DNA of 43,935 nucleotides from Sphingomonadales bacterium (lineage in GTDB: Bacteria > Pseudomonadota > Alphaproteobacteria > Sphingomonadales > Sphingomonadaceae), in the NCBI GenBank assembly GCA_025352685.1, contig JANXSN010000070.1, forward strand, positions 1-43,935, written 5' to 3'. Below, one piece after another: positions 16,236 through 24,446 of the stretch. A program made the position numbers and the translations under genes. Position 1 is the stretch's first letter. Every line of letters begins with the position of its first letter. The notes under the pieces were generated by a model. The model was given only the letters and a program-made list of their open reading frames with translations. It was not told where the DNA came from and ran no database searches.

Positions 16236-16981
16236 CAGTTCCCGAGAACGTCGGAGAAGCTCAGCGTTCCGTCGAACAGCGCCCGGATAACGACCGAGGT
16301 TCGTTTGGACACTCCGTACCGTTCGCGCGCATTCTTCAGATGTCGGTCGACAGTCTCCTGACTGATGTTGAGAATGCGGCTAATCTCCCAATCGGTTTTG
16401 CCTCGACCTACCCAAAGCAAGCAATCGCGCTGGCGGTCGGTCAGCCGGGGCGGTGACATATCGATCGGGCGGACGACACACAGGCGTCGGGAACATTCGA
16501 ACGCAAACATGCCGACGATTTGAGCGAGTGGTAGCACGCTCGTATCGAGTTCGACCCCGGCTGCATTGGCAAACGAACATGAGCCGAGCAACTCGCCGGG
16601 TACATTGGCGGGGACCGTAAAACCGGCGCCGATCCCTTGCGCGGCACCTAGCGCCAGCAGATCGCGATCGCCACGGGTCAAGGGGATCATTGCCGCCATA
16701 TTAGACCAAACGAATCCGACACTGGTCACGTGACTGGCGCGGTGCACCGGATCGGATACTCCAAGCCCGTTTCCATCATAATAGTCCGCCCATTTCGTCG
16801 GGTAATTATGGAGCCTAACAGCACTGTGGCCCACGCTGACCATGTTGACGTGGTGCGAAAGTGCAAAATAGGCAAAGCCCATTTGCCCACTAATGTCTTG
16901 TAGCGACGTGAACAGATCGTCTGCGTTGGTCGCCTCGGTCATTTGCCGGACGAACTCATGAGCGTTGGTGGGCGTGCCCAT
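16235..16981 (-). CDS. luxR: LuxR family quorum-sensing regulator
   Basis: The 248-residue protein has an N-terminal autoinducer-binding domain with the conserved Trp64, Tyr68, Asp77, Pro78 and Trp92 (KWADYYDGNGLGVSDPVHRA...VW). The C-terminal LuxR-type helix-turn-helix spans about residues 178-240 (LTDRQRDCLLWVGRGKTDWEI, then ISQETVDRHLKNARERYGV). It precedes luxI by 76 bases on the same strand, a classical cognate pair. It likely binds the palindrome downstream of its own gene and, by similarity of the site, the one before virB1. The start is the first ATG giving normal family length. Confidence 0.92.
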   Translation of the reverse strand: MGTPTNAHEFVRQMTEATNADDLFTSLQDISGQMGFAYFALSHHVNMVSVGHSAVRLHNYPTKWADYYDGNGLGVSDPVHRASHVTSVGFVWSNMAAMIPLTRGDRDLLALGAAQGIGAGFTVPANVPGELLGSCSFANAAGVELDTSVLPLAQIVGMFAFECSRRLCVVRPIDMSPPRLTDRQRDCLLWVGRGKTDWEISRILNISQETVDRHLKNARERYGVSKRTSVVIRALFDGTLSFSDVLGN

Positions 16982-17532
16982 TGAAGACAGATACGACCGC
17001 AGGCGGCATCTTGGGACACCGGTCTCCGTTGATCGTCCTTTTCCTGTTACACCCGCTTCGCAAGGCTTCTCATGACCCGACTAAGCGGTTCTGCCAATAT
17101 TACATGATCATGGAGAAACGAAACCAGACATGCAAATAGTCTATTGAATTCATTCGCCGATCTTCATCCCTGACATCGTGCAAACCCCAAGATCTACACA
17201 TTTGTAAATTTTTTTTTGCTTTTGGCGAACTTGCGCCGTCGCTTCGATAGATCACTCGTTGATGTCGAATGGTCTGCCACCACATCGCGAACCGCTTACA
17301 TCCTCCTCTTGCGTCGAAACATCGTTGTGTCGCTGGTTGGATCATGCACCGAACAGCGCTCAGCCTCGCCCGATTGCTGTTCGACCCGAAAGACTCAACC
17401 GCTCGATCATCGAACGCCGGGGCCATGGTCAAGTCAGCTCCTGCAAGTGCTACCCGGGCTTAAGCAATCGCCTCGGGCGTCCAGATTCGACCCTGAATTG
17501 CGCAGCTATCAATCTCGGTTGATGCGAAAAGC
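16982..17532. other. Intergenic region between the lux/lasso and virB operons
   Basis: The two operons diverge here. Near luxR there is a 14-bp imperfect palindrome, GGACACCGGTCTCC (17014-17027, 6 of 7 pairs), 33 bases upstream of the luxR start, which may be an operator. A T-rich tract (around 17207-17217) and a generally AT-rich patch follow (17090-17220). Frames crossing the remainder are mutually overlapping and unsupported. No gene is called. Confidence 0.45.
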
Positions 17533-17554
17533 ATATGCCCCTTTTGGGGAATAT
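17533..17554 (+). promoter_or_regulatory. 22-bp palindrome upstream of virB1, matching the luxI-upstream site
   Basis: Read on the virB strand the site is ATATGCCC, then CTTTTG, then GGGAATAT. It matches the luxI-upstream site at 18 of 22 positions in the same orientation relative to the downstream gene. Arms ATAT/ATAT and CCCC/GGGG pair around a TTTT centre. It ends 33 bases before an ATG with a strong ribosome site (17588) and 89 bases before virB1. It is probably a regulator-binding site of the virB promoter. Confidence 0.55.
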
Positions 17555-17587
17555 CCAGAGCACAGGATTGTTGGAAGGAGGCGAAAG

Positions 17588-17674
17588 ATGTTCTGCGCCA
17601 TCCACTTCTCTCAGCTTTTCGGCAGAACGAGAACCGGCGCGCCATGGCCCCCCAATTTTGGTGGCACGCGGTGA
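17588..17674 (+). CDS. Possible short leader ORF overlapping virB1
   Basis: An ATG preceded by the very strong AAGGAGG opens a 28-codon frame (MFCAIHFSQLFGRT...) that ends inside the start of virB1, overlapping it by 31 bases. It has no recognisable family. It might couple ribosome entry to virB1, whose own start lacks a ribosome site. Alternatively it may mark an older virB1 start lost by frameshift. Confidence 0.3.
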   Translation: MFCAIHFSQLFGRTRTGAPWPPNFGGTR

Positions 17675-18348
17675 TTATTCCCGATGCAGCTATTCTCCTC
17701 CTCGCGTCGAAGTGCGCACCCAATGTTGCTCCGTCCACAGTTATGGCGATCGTTCGGGCCGAAAGTAATGGCGATCCCTGGGCGCTCAACGTCAATGGAG
17801 CGCGAGGTTTGACACATCAAGCGCATCGCGCCAACGCCACGGCGACAGCCCGACGCTTCGTTGCTGCCGGATACTCGGTCGACCTCGGAATCGGTCAAAT
17901 CAACTCGCGTCACATGCGCAAGCTCGGCCTTAGCTGGAAAACGATCTTTGAACCCTGCGCCAATATCGCCGCGCTCGGTCAGATTCTGACGCGAGATTAT
18001 GAAGCCGTCTCGAGTGGACGACCTCCACAAACAGCGCTGCGACTGGCGATTTCGCTGTACAACACAGGGAGTATTTCGCGTGGATTTCGCAATGGCTACG
18101 TTGCCAGGGTAGTCAGAAATGCTCGCTTTGCGGCCGTTATCACAACAGCAGGTCCCGATACGGGGTCAGTGCCAGCGAACGACGGTGAAAGCCCTCGTCG
18201 AACTACAGTCGATCAAGCGGTGAGCCTTGGTCAATCGCCTGATCGTGCACTCTCGCCCCCAACGTGGGACATATTTGCGCATGTTGTCGACGAGCGCAAC
18301 CTCGGTAACCCCCGGCGCCACCAGGAATTGACCACATGGACAAACTGA
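17644..18348 (+). CDS. virB1: VirB1-like lytic transglycosylase
   Basis: This is a 234-residue protein with an SLT (soluble lytic transglycosylase) domain. The catalytic Glu40 lies in MAIVRAESNGDPWALNVNG, and the GIGQINSRHMRKLGL and AISLYNTGS motifs follow. It would cleave peptidoglycan to let the secretion channel assemble. The N-terminus is short and only weakly hydrophobic, so export is not obvious; the start may be 17644 or a later GTG. The 3' end overlaps virB2 by 13 bases, and it is the first gene of the virB operon. Confidence 0.85.
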   Translation: MAPQFWWHAVIIPDAAILLLASKCAPNVAPSTVMAIVRAESNGDPWALNVNGARGLTHQAHRANATATARRFVAAGYSVDLGIGQINSRHMRKLGLSWKTIFEPCANIAALGQILTRDYEAVSSGRPPQTALRLAISLYNTGSISRGFRNGYVARVVRNARFAAVITTAGPDTGSVPANDGESPRRTTVDQAVSLGQSPDRALSPPTWDIFAHVVDERNLGNPRRHQELTTWTN

Positions 18349-18701
18349 AATTGACGCTGCGCGAAGGTCGCAAGCGGCGTCCGACGTGGCTGCATTGCTT
18401 AGGCAAATCGCTGAAACTTTATCGCCCGGCGCTTGTCTGGGGCTTGGCGCTGGCGTCGCTATTATTGATCTCGGTCCTCAACCCGGATCCCGCCCATGCA
18501 CAAAACCTCGAGAGCTTTGCGAGCAAAGTTCGCGGCCTCTTGTCATCGACATTGCTGCGGACGCTCGCGGTGATTGCCGTCATCGTCACTGGTCTACTGT
18601 GGTTCACGGGTCGCGCATCGACTGCCATTCTCGTCACCGTAATCATCGGCATTGCCATCGTCTTTTCGGCAGATTCGATCGTTGGTCTGATCGCGGGCTG
18701 A
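18336..18701 (+). CDS. virB2: VirB2-like pilin subunit
   Basis: The 121-residue protein has a long basic N-terminus, a hydrophobic signal segment ending near NPDPAHAQ (residues about 33-55), and two further membrane segments (LLRTLAVIAVIVTGLLWF and ILVTVIIGIAIVFSADSIVGLI) separated by a short polar loop. This is the layout of TrbC/VirB2 pilins. It would form the T4SS pilus. It overlaps virB1 by 13 bases and shares one base with virB3 (TGATG). Confidence 0.85.
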   Translation: MDKLKLTLREGRKRRPTWLHCLGKSLKLYRPALVWGLALASLLLISVLNPDPAHAQNLESFASKVRGLLSSTLLRTLAVIAVIVTGLLWFTGRASTAILVTVIIGIAIVFSADSIVGLIAG

Positions 18702-19051
18702 TGGCGGTGACCGATCCTTTGGAAGCGCTGGCAAAGAACCCCCTTTTTCTGGCGGTTACTCGTCCTGCCTTGTGGGCGGGTATCCCCATCGAAGCCGCAG
18801 CATTTCTACTCATCGTTAGCGCGTCGGCTTTAATTGAGACAAACAATCCGGTCTATGCAGCGGTCGTCGTTGGGCTGGGCTATTCCATTTCGCGTTTGAT
18901 CGTCCGGCACGACGTCAATGCTTTCCGCCTACTTTTTCTCTGGAGCCGGACCAAGCTCGGCAGCCGCAACCGGGCGTTCTGGGGTGGAAGCAGCTATTCG
19001 CCTCTTCCGCTCGGCGGCACGCGCCGGAAAGGCTTCGCCCGAAATGACTAG
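18701..19051 (+). CDS. virB3: VirB3-like inner-membrane protein
   Basis: This is a 116-residue protein starting MAVTDPLEALAKNPLFLAVTRPAL, characteristic of VirB3/TrbD. Two close membrane spans follow (GIPIEAAAFLLIVSASALI and YAAVVVGLGYSISRLIV) and then a FRLLFLW segment. VirB3 works with the VirB4 ATPase at the inner membrane. The start overlaps the virB2 stop by one base, and the end overlaps the preferred virB4 start by 8 bases. Confidence 0.85.
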   Translation: MAVTDPLEALAKNPLFLAVTRPALWAGIPIEAAAFLLIVSASALIETNNPVYAAVVVGLGYSISRLIVRHDVNAFRLLFLWSRTKLGSRNRAFWGGSSYSPLPLGGTRRKGFARND

Positions 19052-21437
19052 GGTTCTCGCTGCGAGCGGTGCCGTGCCTTTGGCAGTAGTCAAGCGCGAG
19101 GCGACACCTGCAAAATTCCTGCCCTATGCGCGACATATCAACGAAACCATGGTCATCCTTGATTCTGGCGACATCATGCTGACGTTTGAGTTGCAAGGTC
19201 GCGCATTCGAGACTGCCGATGTGCGCGACCTCAATGACTGGCACACCAAGCTTAACGGCATGTTCCGCAATCTGTTCGATGAGCGCCTGTCGATTTGGAC
19301 GCACCTCATTCGACAGCGCGTTGAGCAATATCCGAGCGGCAAATTCAAATCGAAGTTCGCCGCCGATCTGAACCAAGCCTATTTTGGACGGATTAATAGG
19401 GAGCAGATGTTTGTCAATCGCTTCTTCGTCACTCTTGTCATGCGGCCCAGAGCGACGAGCGGTGACAAATTGATTCAGCTCTTCAAGCGCAAAGTAGTTG
19501 CGGGAGCCGACAGCAGCCCTTTGGTCGACGAAGCCCTCGTCGAATTGCTTGATGACAAGGGGCGTGACTTCGAAAAGCTGATGGCGCGCTGCGAGCCGCG
19601 GCGATGCGGGGTCTACGAACACCGAGGGCTGTCGTTTTCGGAAACGATGGAGGTTGTGGACATGGTGATGACGGCGCGCCGCCGGCGCGTCCCCGTGGTT
19701 CGCGGGCATTTGGGCGGCGGGCTTTATCGTTCGCGCACAATCTTTGGCGCCGAAACGATAGAAGTTCGCGACGCCGACATCTCGGCATTTGGCGGAATCT
19801 TTGGTATCCGTGAATATCCGGCCGAGACCACGCCGCGTCAGTTTGAGCCCATCTTATCAGCCAACTTTGGGTTCGTCCTTACACAATCTTTCTCCTTCTT
19901 AGGACGGGCGGCAGCGGCAGAGAAGTTCCGGCTGCGATCAACCCAGATGGACAATGCCGGGGACAGAGCAATCAGCCAGGCAGACGAGCTGGTCGAAGCG
20001 GGCGATGATCTTATGTCGAACCGCTTCGTCCTGGGCGACCATCATTTCACGCTCGCAGTTTTTGCCGACACTTTGAAACAACTGCGCGACCATATGTCGG
20101 CCGCCCGCGCAGTGCTCGCCGACACCGGCATGGTGGCAGCACGCGAAGGTGCAGCACTCGAAGCGGCATATTGGTCCCAGCTGGTGGGTAATTTCGCATG
20201 GCGTGCGCGCCCCGCCCCAATCACGTCGTTAAACTTCGCTGCCTTCATGCCGTTTCATACATTTCCGGCAGGCCGAGCTACCAGCAATCATTGGGGCGAT
20301 GCCGTCACGTTGCTGAAGACCAACGCTCGCAGCCCGTATTTCTTCAACTTCCACAAAGGCGATCTCGGCCACACGCTAATCATCGGTCCTTCGGGCGCTG
20401 GTAAGACGGTGCTGCTCAACTTCCTGATGGCACAGGCCGAAAAGACCGGCGCACGCCAGATTTTCTTCGATAAAGATCGCGGGTCGAAAACATTCGTGCA
20501 AGCCAGCGGCGGGACTTATCTCCCGCTGTTGAACGGCGTTCCAACGGGATTGTCACCGCTTAAAGCCCTCACCGGTGGCGCCGAAGACAAGACGTTTCTG
20601 TCATCGTTCGTCCGCCAGCTGGTAAAGGCTGATGGTCAACCGATTTCAGTGCAGGAAGGACGGCTGATTGAAGACGGACTACAAGCCGTTATGAAGCTCG
20701 ACGTCATTGACCGATCACTCAGCGCTTTGCGCTCTATGCTAGGCATGAGGGACGCGAGCGGCGTTGGCGCGCGGCTGGAGAAATGGACGACCGAGGGATC
20801 GCTCGGCTGGGTCTTTGATAATCCGACAGACAGCGTGAAGCTCGATGCCCGGTTCGTCGGCTTCGACATGACCGACTTTCTCGACAATACCGACATTCGG
20901 ACGCCCGTGATATTGTACCTTTTCCACAGGATCGACCGGCTTCTAACCGGCGAGCGAACGATTATCTGCATTGACGAATTCTGGAAGGCTCTCGGCGACC
21001 CGGCATTTCGCCTTTTCGCGCAGGACGGATTGAAAACCTATCGCAAGCGGAACACGCTGTTGGTTTTCGCTACTCAATCGCCTGCTGATGCGCTCAGAAG
21101 CGACATCAGCCACTCGATCGTCGAACAGGTAGCCACCAAGATCATGCTGCCGAACCCGTTTGGCACAAGGCGTGATTATGTCGACGGTCTCGCGCTAAGC
21201 GAAGCTGAGTTCAAGCTGGTGCGCGAAGTGCTGACACCAGAATCCCACAAAATCTTGATCAAACAAGGTCACGATAGCGTCGTCGTCGAACTCGATCTGA
21301 CCGGCCTTGATGATGCGCTGGCGGTTCTCTCCGGCCGCGCAGAAACCACCGCAATTGCGGATGAGATTATCGCTGAAGCTGGCACCGATCCCGCCGCATG
21401 GTTGCCGCTGTTCCACCAACGTCGGCATCTGAGATGA
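19044..21437 (+). CDS. virB4: VirB4 ATPase
   Basis: This 797-residue CagE/TrbE/VirB family ATPase powers pilus assembly and substrate passage. Walker A is GPSGAGKT at about residues 448-455, Walker B is ICIDEFW at about 640-646, and a VFATQSPADALRS motif follows near 675. ATG 19044 is chosen (MTRVLAASGAV...), since the frame is open upstream only because it runs through virB3. Length is normal for the family and there is no internal break, so the motor appears intact. Confidence 0.95.
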   Translation: MTRVLAASGAVPLAVVKREATPAKFLPYARHINETMVILDSGDIMLTFELQGRAFETADVRDLNDWHTKLNGMFRNLFDERLSIWTHLIRQRVEQYPSGKFKSKFAADLNQAYFGRINREQMFVNRFFVTLVMRPRATSGDKLIQLFKRKVVAGADSSPLVDEALVELLDDKGRDFEKLMARCEPRRCGVYEHRGLSFSETMEVVDMVMTARRRRVPVVRGHLGGGLYRSRTIFGAETIEVRDADISAFGGIFGIREYPAETTPRQFEPILSANFGFVLTQSFSFLGRAAAAEKFRLRSTQMDNAGDRAISQADELVEAGDDLMSNRFVLGDHHFTLAVFADTLKQLRDHMSAARAVLADTGMVAAREGAALEAAYWSQLVGNFAWRARPAPITSLNFAAFMPFHTFPAGRATSNHWGDAVTLLKTNARSPYFFNFHKGDLGHTLIIGPSGAGKTVLLNFLMAQAEKTGARQIFFDKDRGSKTFVQASGGTYLPLLNGVPTGLSPLKALTGGAEDKTFLSSFVRQLVKADGQPISVQEGRLIEDGLQAVMKLDVIDRSLSALRSMLGMRDASGVGARLEKWTTEGSLGWVFDNPTDSVKLDARFVGFDMTDFLDNTDIRTPVILYLFHRIDRLLTGERTIICIDEFWKALGDPAFRLFAQDGLKTYRKRNTLLVFATQSPADALRSDISHSIVEQVATKIMLPNPFGTRRDYVDGLALSEAEFKLVREVLTPESHKILIKQGHDSVVVELDLTGLDDALAVLSGRAETTAIADEIIAEAGTDPAAWLPLFHQRRHLR

Positions 21438-21449
21438 AAGGTCAAGACA

Positions 21450-22157
21450 ATGAAAACAACGATCCTTTATCTGTCTGTTGCAATTGCGATTGTTGGACCA
21501 CCACCCGCGGCCGCTCAGGGTCTGCCTGTTCACGACAGCGCCAATCTGCTCCAGCAAATCAACGCTGTCCGACAGGCCGTTCAAATCGTAGCGCAAGGTA
21601 AGGCGCAGATTGCTGAGGCACAAAAGCTTTATCAGGATTTCAACAAGCTCACCGACATTCCCAAGCTCGCGCGGCAGCTCCAAAGCGACGCCCTGCGCCA
21701 GCTCGACACGTCGCCGAGATCGCTCACGGGCTTCGGCACGGGCAACCTCGATGTCGTAGGTGTTGCGCGAGGGACGGCGGATAATGTTTATCGGAGCCTG
21801 ATCGCGCAACTTGGCGTCGGTGGATCCGATCGGTCCCGCGCGACTTTCGACCTCAACGCACGGAACATTGGCATTCAAGCGGGACTTGCTGAAAATATTG
21901 GGTCGGCAGTCACATCACGCACGCAAGGTCTCGAGCGACTTAGAAGCCGCCTGATAGCCGCGGGCACCTCGAAGGAGGTCGCCGACCTGACTGCGCGCCT
22001 CCAGCTCGAATCCGTCGCGATGCAAAACGATCAGCTGCGATTGCAGGCCATAGCCCTGCAAGAACAGGCCTCAGACCGCGAGCGGGCAGCATTAGGACGC
22101 GCCGCCCTGGCGCAGAAGATGGATGCCGCGACCCGCTACTACAACGGCCAGCGCTGA
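21450..22157 (+). CDS. virB5: VirB5-like minor pilus protein
   Basis: The 235-residue protein has a Sec signal peptide (MKTTILYLSVAIAIVGPPPAAAQ), followed by a long helical coiled-coil-prone region rich in Gln and Ala (LLQQINAVRQAVQIVAQGKA and the C-terminal LQAIALQEQASDRERAALGRA). This is the usual layout of VirB5/TrbJ. It begins 12 bases after virB4 behind an AAAGG site. Members decorate the pilus tip and can determine host contact. Confidence 0.8.
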   Translation: MKTTILYLSVAIAIVGPPPAAAQGLPVHDSANLLQQINAVRQAVQIVAQGKAQIAEAQKLYQDFNKLTDIPKLARQLQSDALRQLDTSPRSLTGFGTGNLDVVGVARGTADNVYRSLIAQLGVGGSDRSRATFDLNARNIGIQAGLAENIGSAVTSRTQGLERLRSRLIAAGTSKEVADLTARLQLESVAMQNDQLRLQAIALQEQASDRERAALGRAALAQKMDAATRYYNGQR

Positions 22158-22201
22158 TGCTGTCCGCAGCTATCCTGCTTGCCATATTGCTCGCGGAGTG
22201 A
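22157..22201 (+). CDS. Possible 14-residue hydrophobic peptide, perhaps a remnant
   Basis: An ATG overlapping the virB5 stop (TGATG) opens MLSAAILLAILLAE and then stops. It looks like the start of a signal peptide. In related conjugation operons a short lipoprotein or entry-exclusion gene (trbK-like) occupies this place, so this may be what is left of one. Confidence 0.2.
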   Translation: MLSAAILLAILLAE

Positions 22202-22413
22202 AGCTCTCCCGCATCACGAGAGGACTTCCTCGCTCGCACGTCGACACACGACGTCGCAGTTCCGGCAACATCGGTCCGATCAAGGGACCTGAAATGGCCG
22301 GGATTGCCCGAATGAGCGCCGCTGGAACCGACCGTCGCCGCTGTGAATCACGGCAAAGCCGCTTTTGCCAAAAGTCAAATTACTCAGAAACCATGAGGGT
22401 TTGATTAGGCATC
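22202..22413. other. Non-coding gap inside the virB operon
   Basis: This is the only long gap in an otherwise tightly overlapping operon (212 bases). No start site or motif stands out. With the preceding truncated hydrophobic peptide it fits loss of a small gene. No terminator-like hairpin was noticed. Confidence 0.35.
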
Positions 22414-23409
22414 ATGGATTTTACCGGCCACGTCTTCACCACGATGTTCGATGCGCTCGACAGCGCTCTCGCGTCGATTGTCGGTAGATACGCAGCGGTG
22501 ATCGACATCGTTGCACCCGCATTGCGGACTGGGATCATCATCTACATTTCGCTGCTCGGCTACGCGATCATGCGCGGTGCCGTTCAATACCCGTTCCGCG
22601 AATACGTCTATCGTGGATGTCAGCTCGCGTTTCTCTATTTCGCGGTCACGTCGCTGTATGGCGCTCAGATTGGCATGTTCGCCGTTGGAGGGCTGCCGAG
22701 CCAATTTGCCGTTGCGCTCGGTGGAGCCGACGTCAGCGGGCTGGGCGGGTTTTACGATAAGCTAGCGGGAACAGGTTTTGAAACCGCAAGTACGATGCGG
22801 AAAATCGCAACCACATATCAGGAAACTCAGGGGACGTTGCCCGATATTGGCTATGCCGTGTTCTCGGGAATTCTTGTCGTCCTCGTTATGGTCGCTACTT
22901 TGCTTTGCGCGGCAATCGGTTTCGTCATTGCCGTGTTCGGATTATTTGCGTTAGCGCTGCTGGCCGTGGTCGGGCCCCTCTTCGTTGCGGCGCTTCTCTT
23001 TGAGCCCACGCGCGGCTACTTTTTCGCGTGGCTTGGGGCTTGCATCAATTTCCTGATGCTCATCGTCTTCGCACTCGTCTTGACGTCGTTTCTAACGCAC
23101 GTCGGTGAGTCCGTCCTCACGACAATTTCCGATAATGACGAGATCGGGCAAGCTGCGATCAAGGTGCTGGCGTTCTACGCTCTCGGCTTCTTCTTTTTCC
23201 TCCAAATACCGAGCCTTGCCGCTTCACTCGGCGGCGGCGGTCCCGCTCTCGCCAATCAGTTCGCATCGGCAGTTGTGGCTGCCGGCGGCTTCGTTGCGGG
23301 CCGCGGGCTCGAGGGGGCCCGCGCTGGCGAACGCGCAGTCGAGCGCGGTATTGCCCGCAGTCTGGCTCGTTACCGTGGATCAGGCTCATTCAACCGGGGA
23401 CAGTCTTGA
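22414..23409 (+). CDS. virB6: VirB6-like polytopic channel protein
   Basis: This is a 331-residue inner-membrane protein of the TrbL/VirB6 family with about six to eight membrane segments (for example TGIIIYISLLGYAIM near residue 36, GILVVLVMVATLLCAAIGFV near 152, and the segment near 190 ending in the FFAWLGACINFLMLIVFALV stretch). It ends with a Gly- and Arg-rich cytoplasmic tail. VirB6 forms part of the translocation channel. It starts after the only large gap in the operon, and the ribosome site before ATG 22414 is weak. Confidence 0.85.
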   Translation: MDFTGHVFTTMFDALDSALASIVGRYAAVIDIVAPALRTGIIIYISLLGYAIMRGAVQYPFREYVYRGCQLAFLYFAVTSLYGAQIGMFAVGGLPSQFAVALGGADVSGLGGFYDKLAGTGFETASTMRKIATTYQETQGTLPDIGYAVFSGILVVLVMVATLLCAAIGFVIAVFGLFALALLAVVGPLFVAALLFEPTRGYFFAWLGACINFLMLIVFALVLTSFLTHVGESVLTTISDNDEIGQAAIKVLAFYALGFFFFLQIPSLAASLGGGGPALANQFASAVVAAGGFVAGRGLEGARAGERAVERGIARSLARYRGSGSFNRGQS

Positions 23410-23419
23410 GGGACAACCA

Positions 23420-23755
23420 ATGCAGCGCAATATATATTTAGGAGTCCTCGGCCTCGTGCTAATCGCACTTGCCACTACGACGCTCGCTGCGTCCAAGTCG
23501 CTGAAACTTGGCCGCTGCGACGGGAACGGTCGGCGAATGGCGAACGCCCATGGGTCGATCCTGCCAATGGTCGATCCAGTGAGCGGCGTCGTGACGTCCG
23601 CTAACGCAACATTCGTCGGCATTGACGTGTTTCCGCAGCTAGAACCGGCGCATTTGAATCCGCGCGGTGCGAAATCACTTTCCGGAGATAGGCCGCCAGC
23701 GCTGGTCCCACCGATCGGTGCGATTACCTCCCCCAAAACCTTTAAAAGTTGCTAA
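23420..23755 (+). CDS. Small secreted protein in the virB7 position
   Basis: The 111-residue protein begins with a signal peptide (MQRNIYLGVLGLVLIALATTTLAAS) and is Pro- and Gly-rich with two Cys after the signal, including the penultimate residue. It occupies the virB6-virB8 interval where virB7 lipoproteins are normally encoded, 10 bases after virB6 and 4 bases before virB8. No lipobox Cys is seen at the cleavage site, so it is not an ordinary VirB7. It may substitute for VirB7 or be a lineage-specific component. Confidence 0.6.
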   Translation: MQRNIYLGVLGLVLIALATTTLAASKSLKLGRCDGNGRRMANAHGSILPMVDPVSGVVTSANATFVGIDVFPQLEPAHLNPRGAKSLSGDRPPALVPPIGAITSPKTFKSC

Positions 23756-23759
23756 GGTC

Positions 23760-24446
23760 ATGGCCGAGGGGGTGACCGACAAGAACGACCTCAAGGCTTA
23801 TTTCGCCGAAGCCGCCAGCTGGGATCTTGAACGGCTGCAAGCAGCTAACCGATCGAAGCGATTAGCTTGGGCCATCGCAGCAACTGCGAGTGCGCTCGCC
23901 ATAACAAGTGTTGCGGCTGTGGCGATGCTCGCCCCCCTAAAAACCGTCGCGCCCTACGTTATTACCGTCGACAGAGCGACAGGCGCCAGCGAAATCACAT
24001 CGCAGCTCTCTGGCAACCGAGACGCGAGTTACGAAGAAGCGGTCTCGAAGTATTTCCTCGCCGATTATGTACGCAACCGCGAAGGCTGGATTCCGCGGGC
24101 GCGCAAAGAGTTTTTCGAAGGTGTGCTCGCAATGTCATCACGCGATGAGCAAGCCCGCTGGATCGCCTTTTATGGCAAGGATAATCCTAAATCTCCGCAA
24201 AGCGTTTTTACTGACCTCGACACCGTATCCGTGGCTGTCAAGTCGGTTACGTTCGTCTCGAAGCAGGTCGCTCAGGTGCGCTTTACCAAGACGCTTCAGC
24301 GTGGCTCGATCTCGACCGACTCTCCCGCCATCGCGACTATTGCGTTTGACACCACCGACACGCCGACGAGCGAGAAACAGAGATTCAAGAACCCATTGGG
24401 TCTCGAAGTTCAAACCTACCGCGCTGATTTGGAGGTGACGCCATGA
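23760..24446 (+). CDS. virB8: VirB8-like bitopic inner-membrane protein
   Basis: This 228-residue protein has a cytoplasmic N-terminus, one membrane span (about residues 36-58: AWAIAATASALAITSVAAVAM) and a periplasmic NTF2-like VirB8 domain (APYVITVDRATGASE; KYFLADYVRNREGW). It is a core assembly factor linking inner-membrane and outer-membrane parts. The start follows virB7-position gene by 4 bases, and the end overlaps virB9 by 4 bases (ATGA). Confidence 0.92.
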   Translation: MAEGVTDKNDLKAYFAEAASWDLERLQAANRSKRLAWAIAATASALAITSVAAVAMLAPLKTVAPYVITVDRATGASEITSQLSGNRDASYEEAVSKYFLADYVRNREGWIPRARKEFFEGVLAMSSRDEQARWIAFYGKDNPKSPQSVFTDLDTVSVAVKSVTFVSKQVAQVRFTKTLQRGSISTDSPAIATIAFDTTDTPTSEKQRFKNPLGLEVQTYRADLEVTP

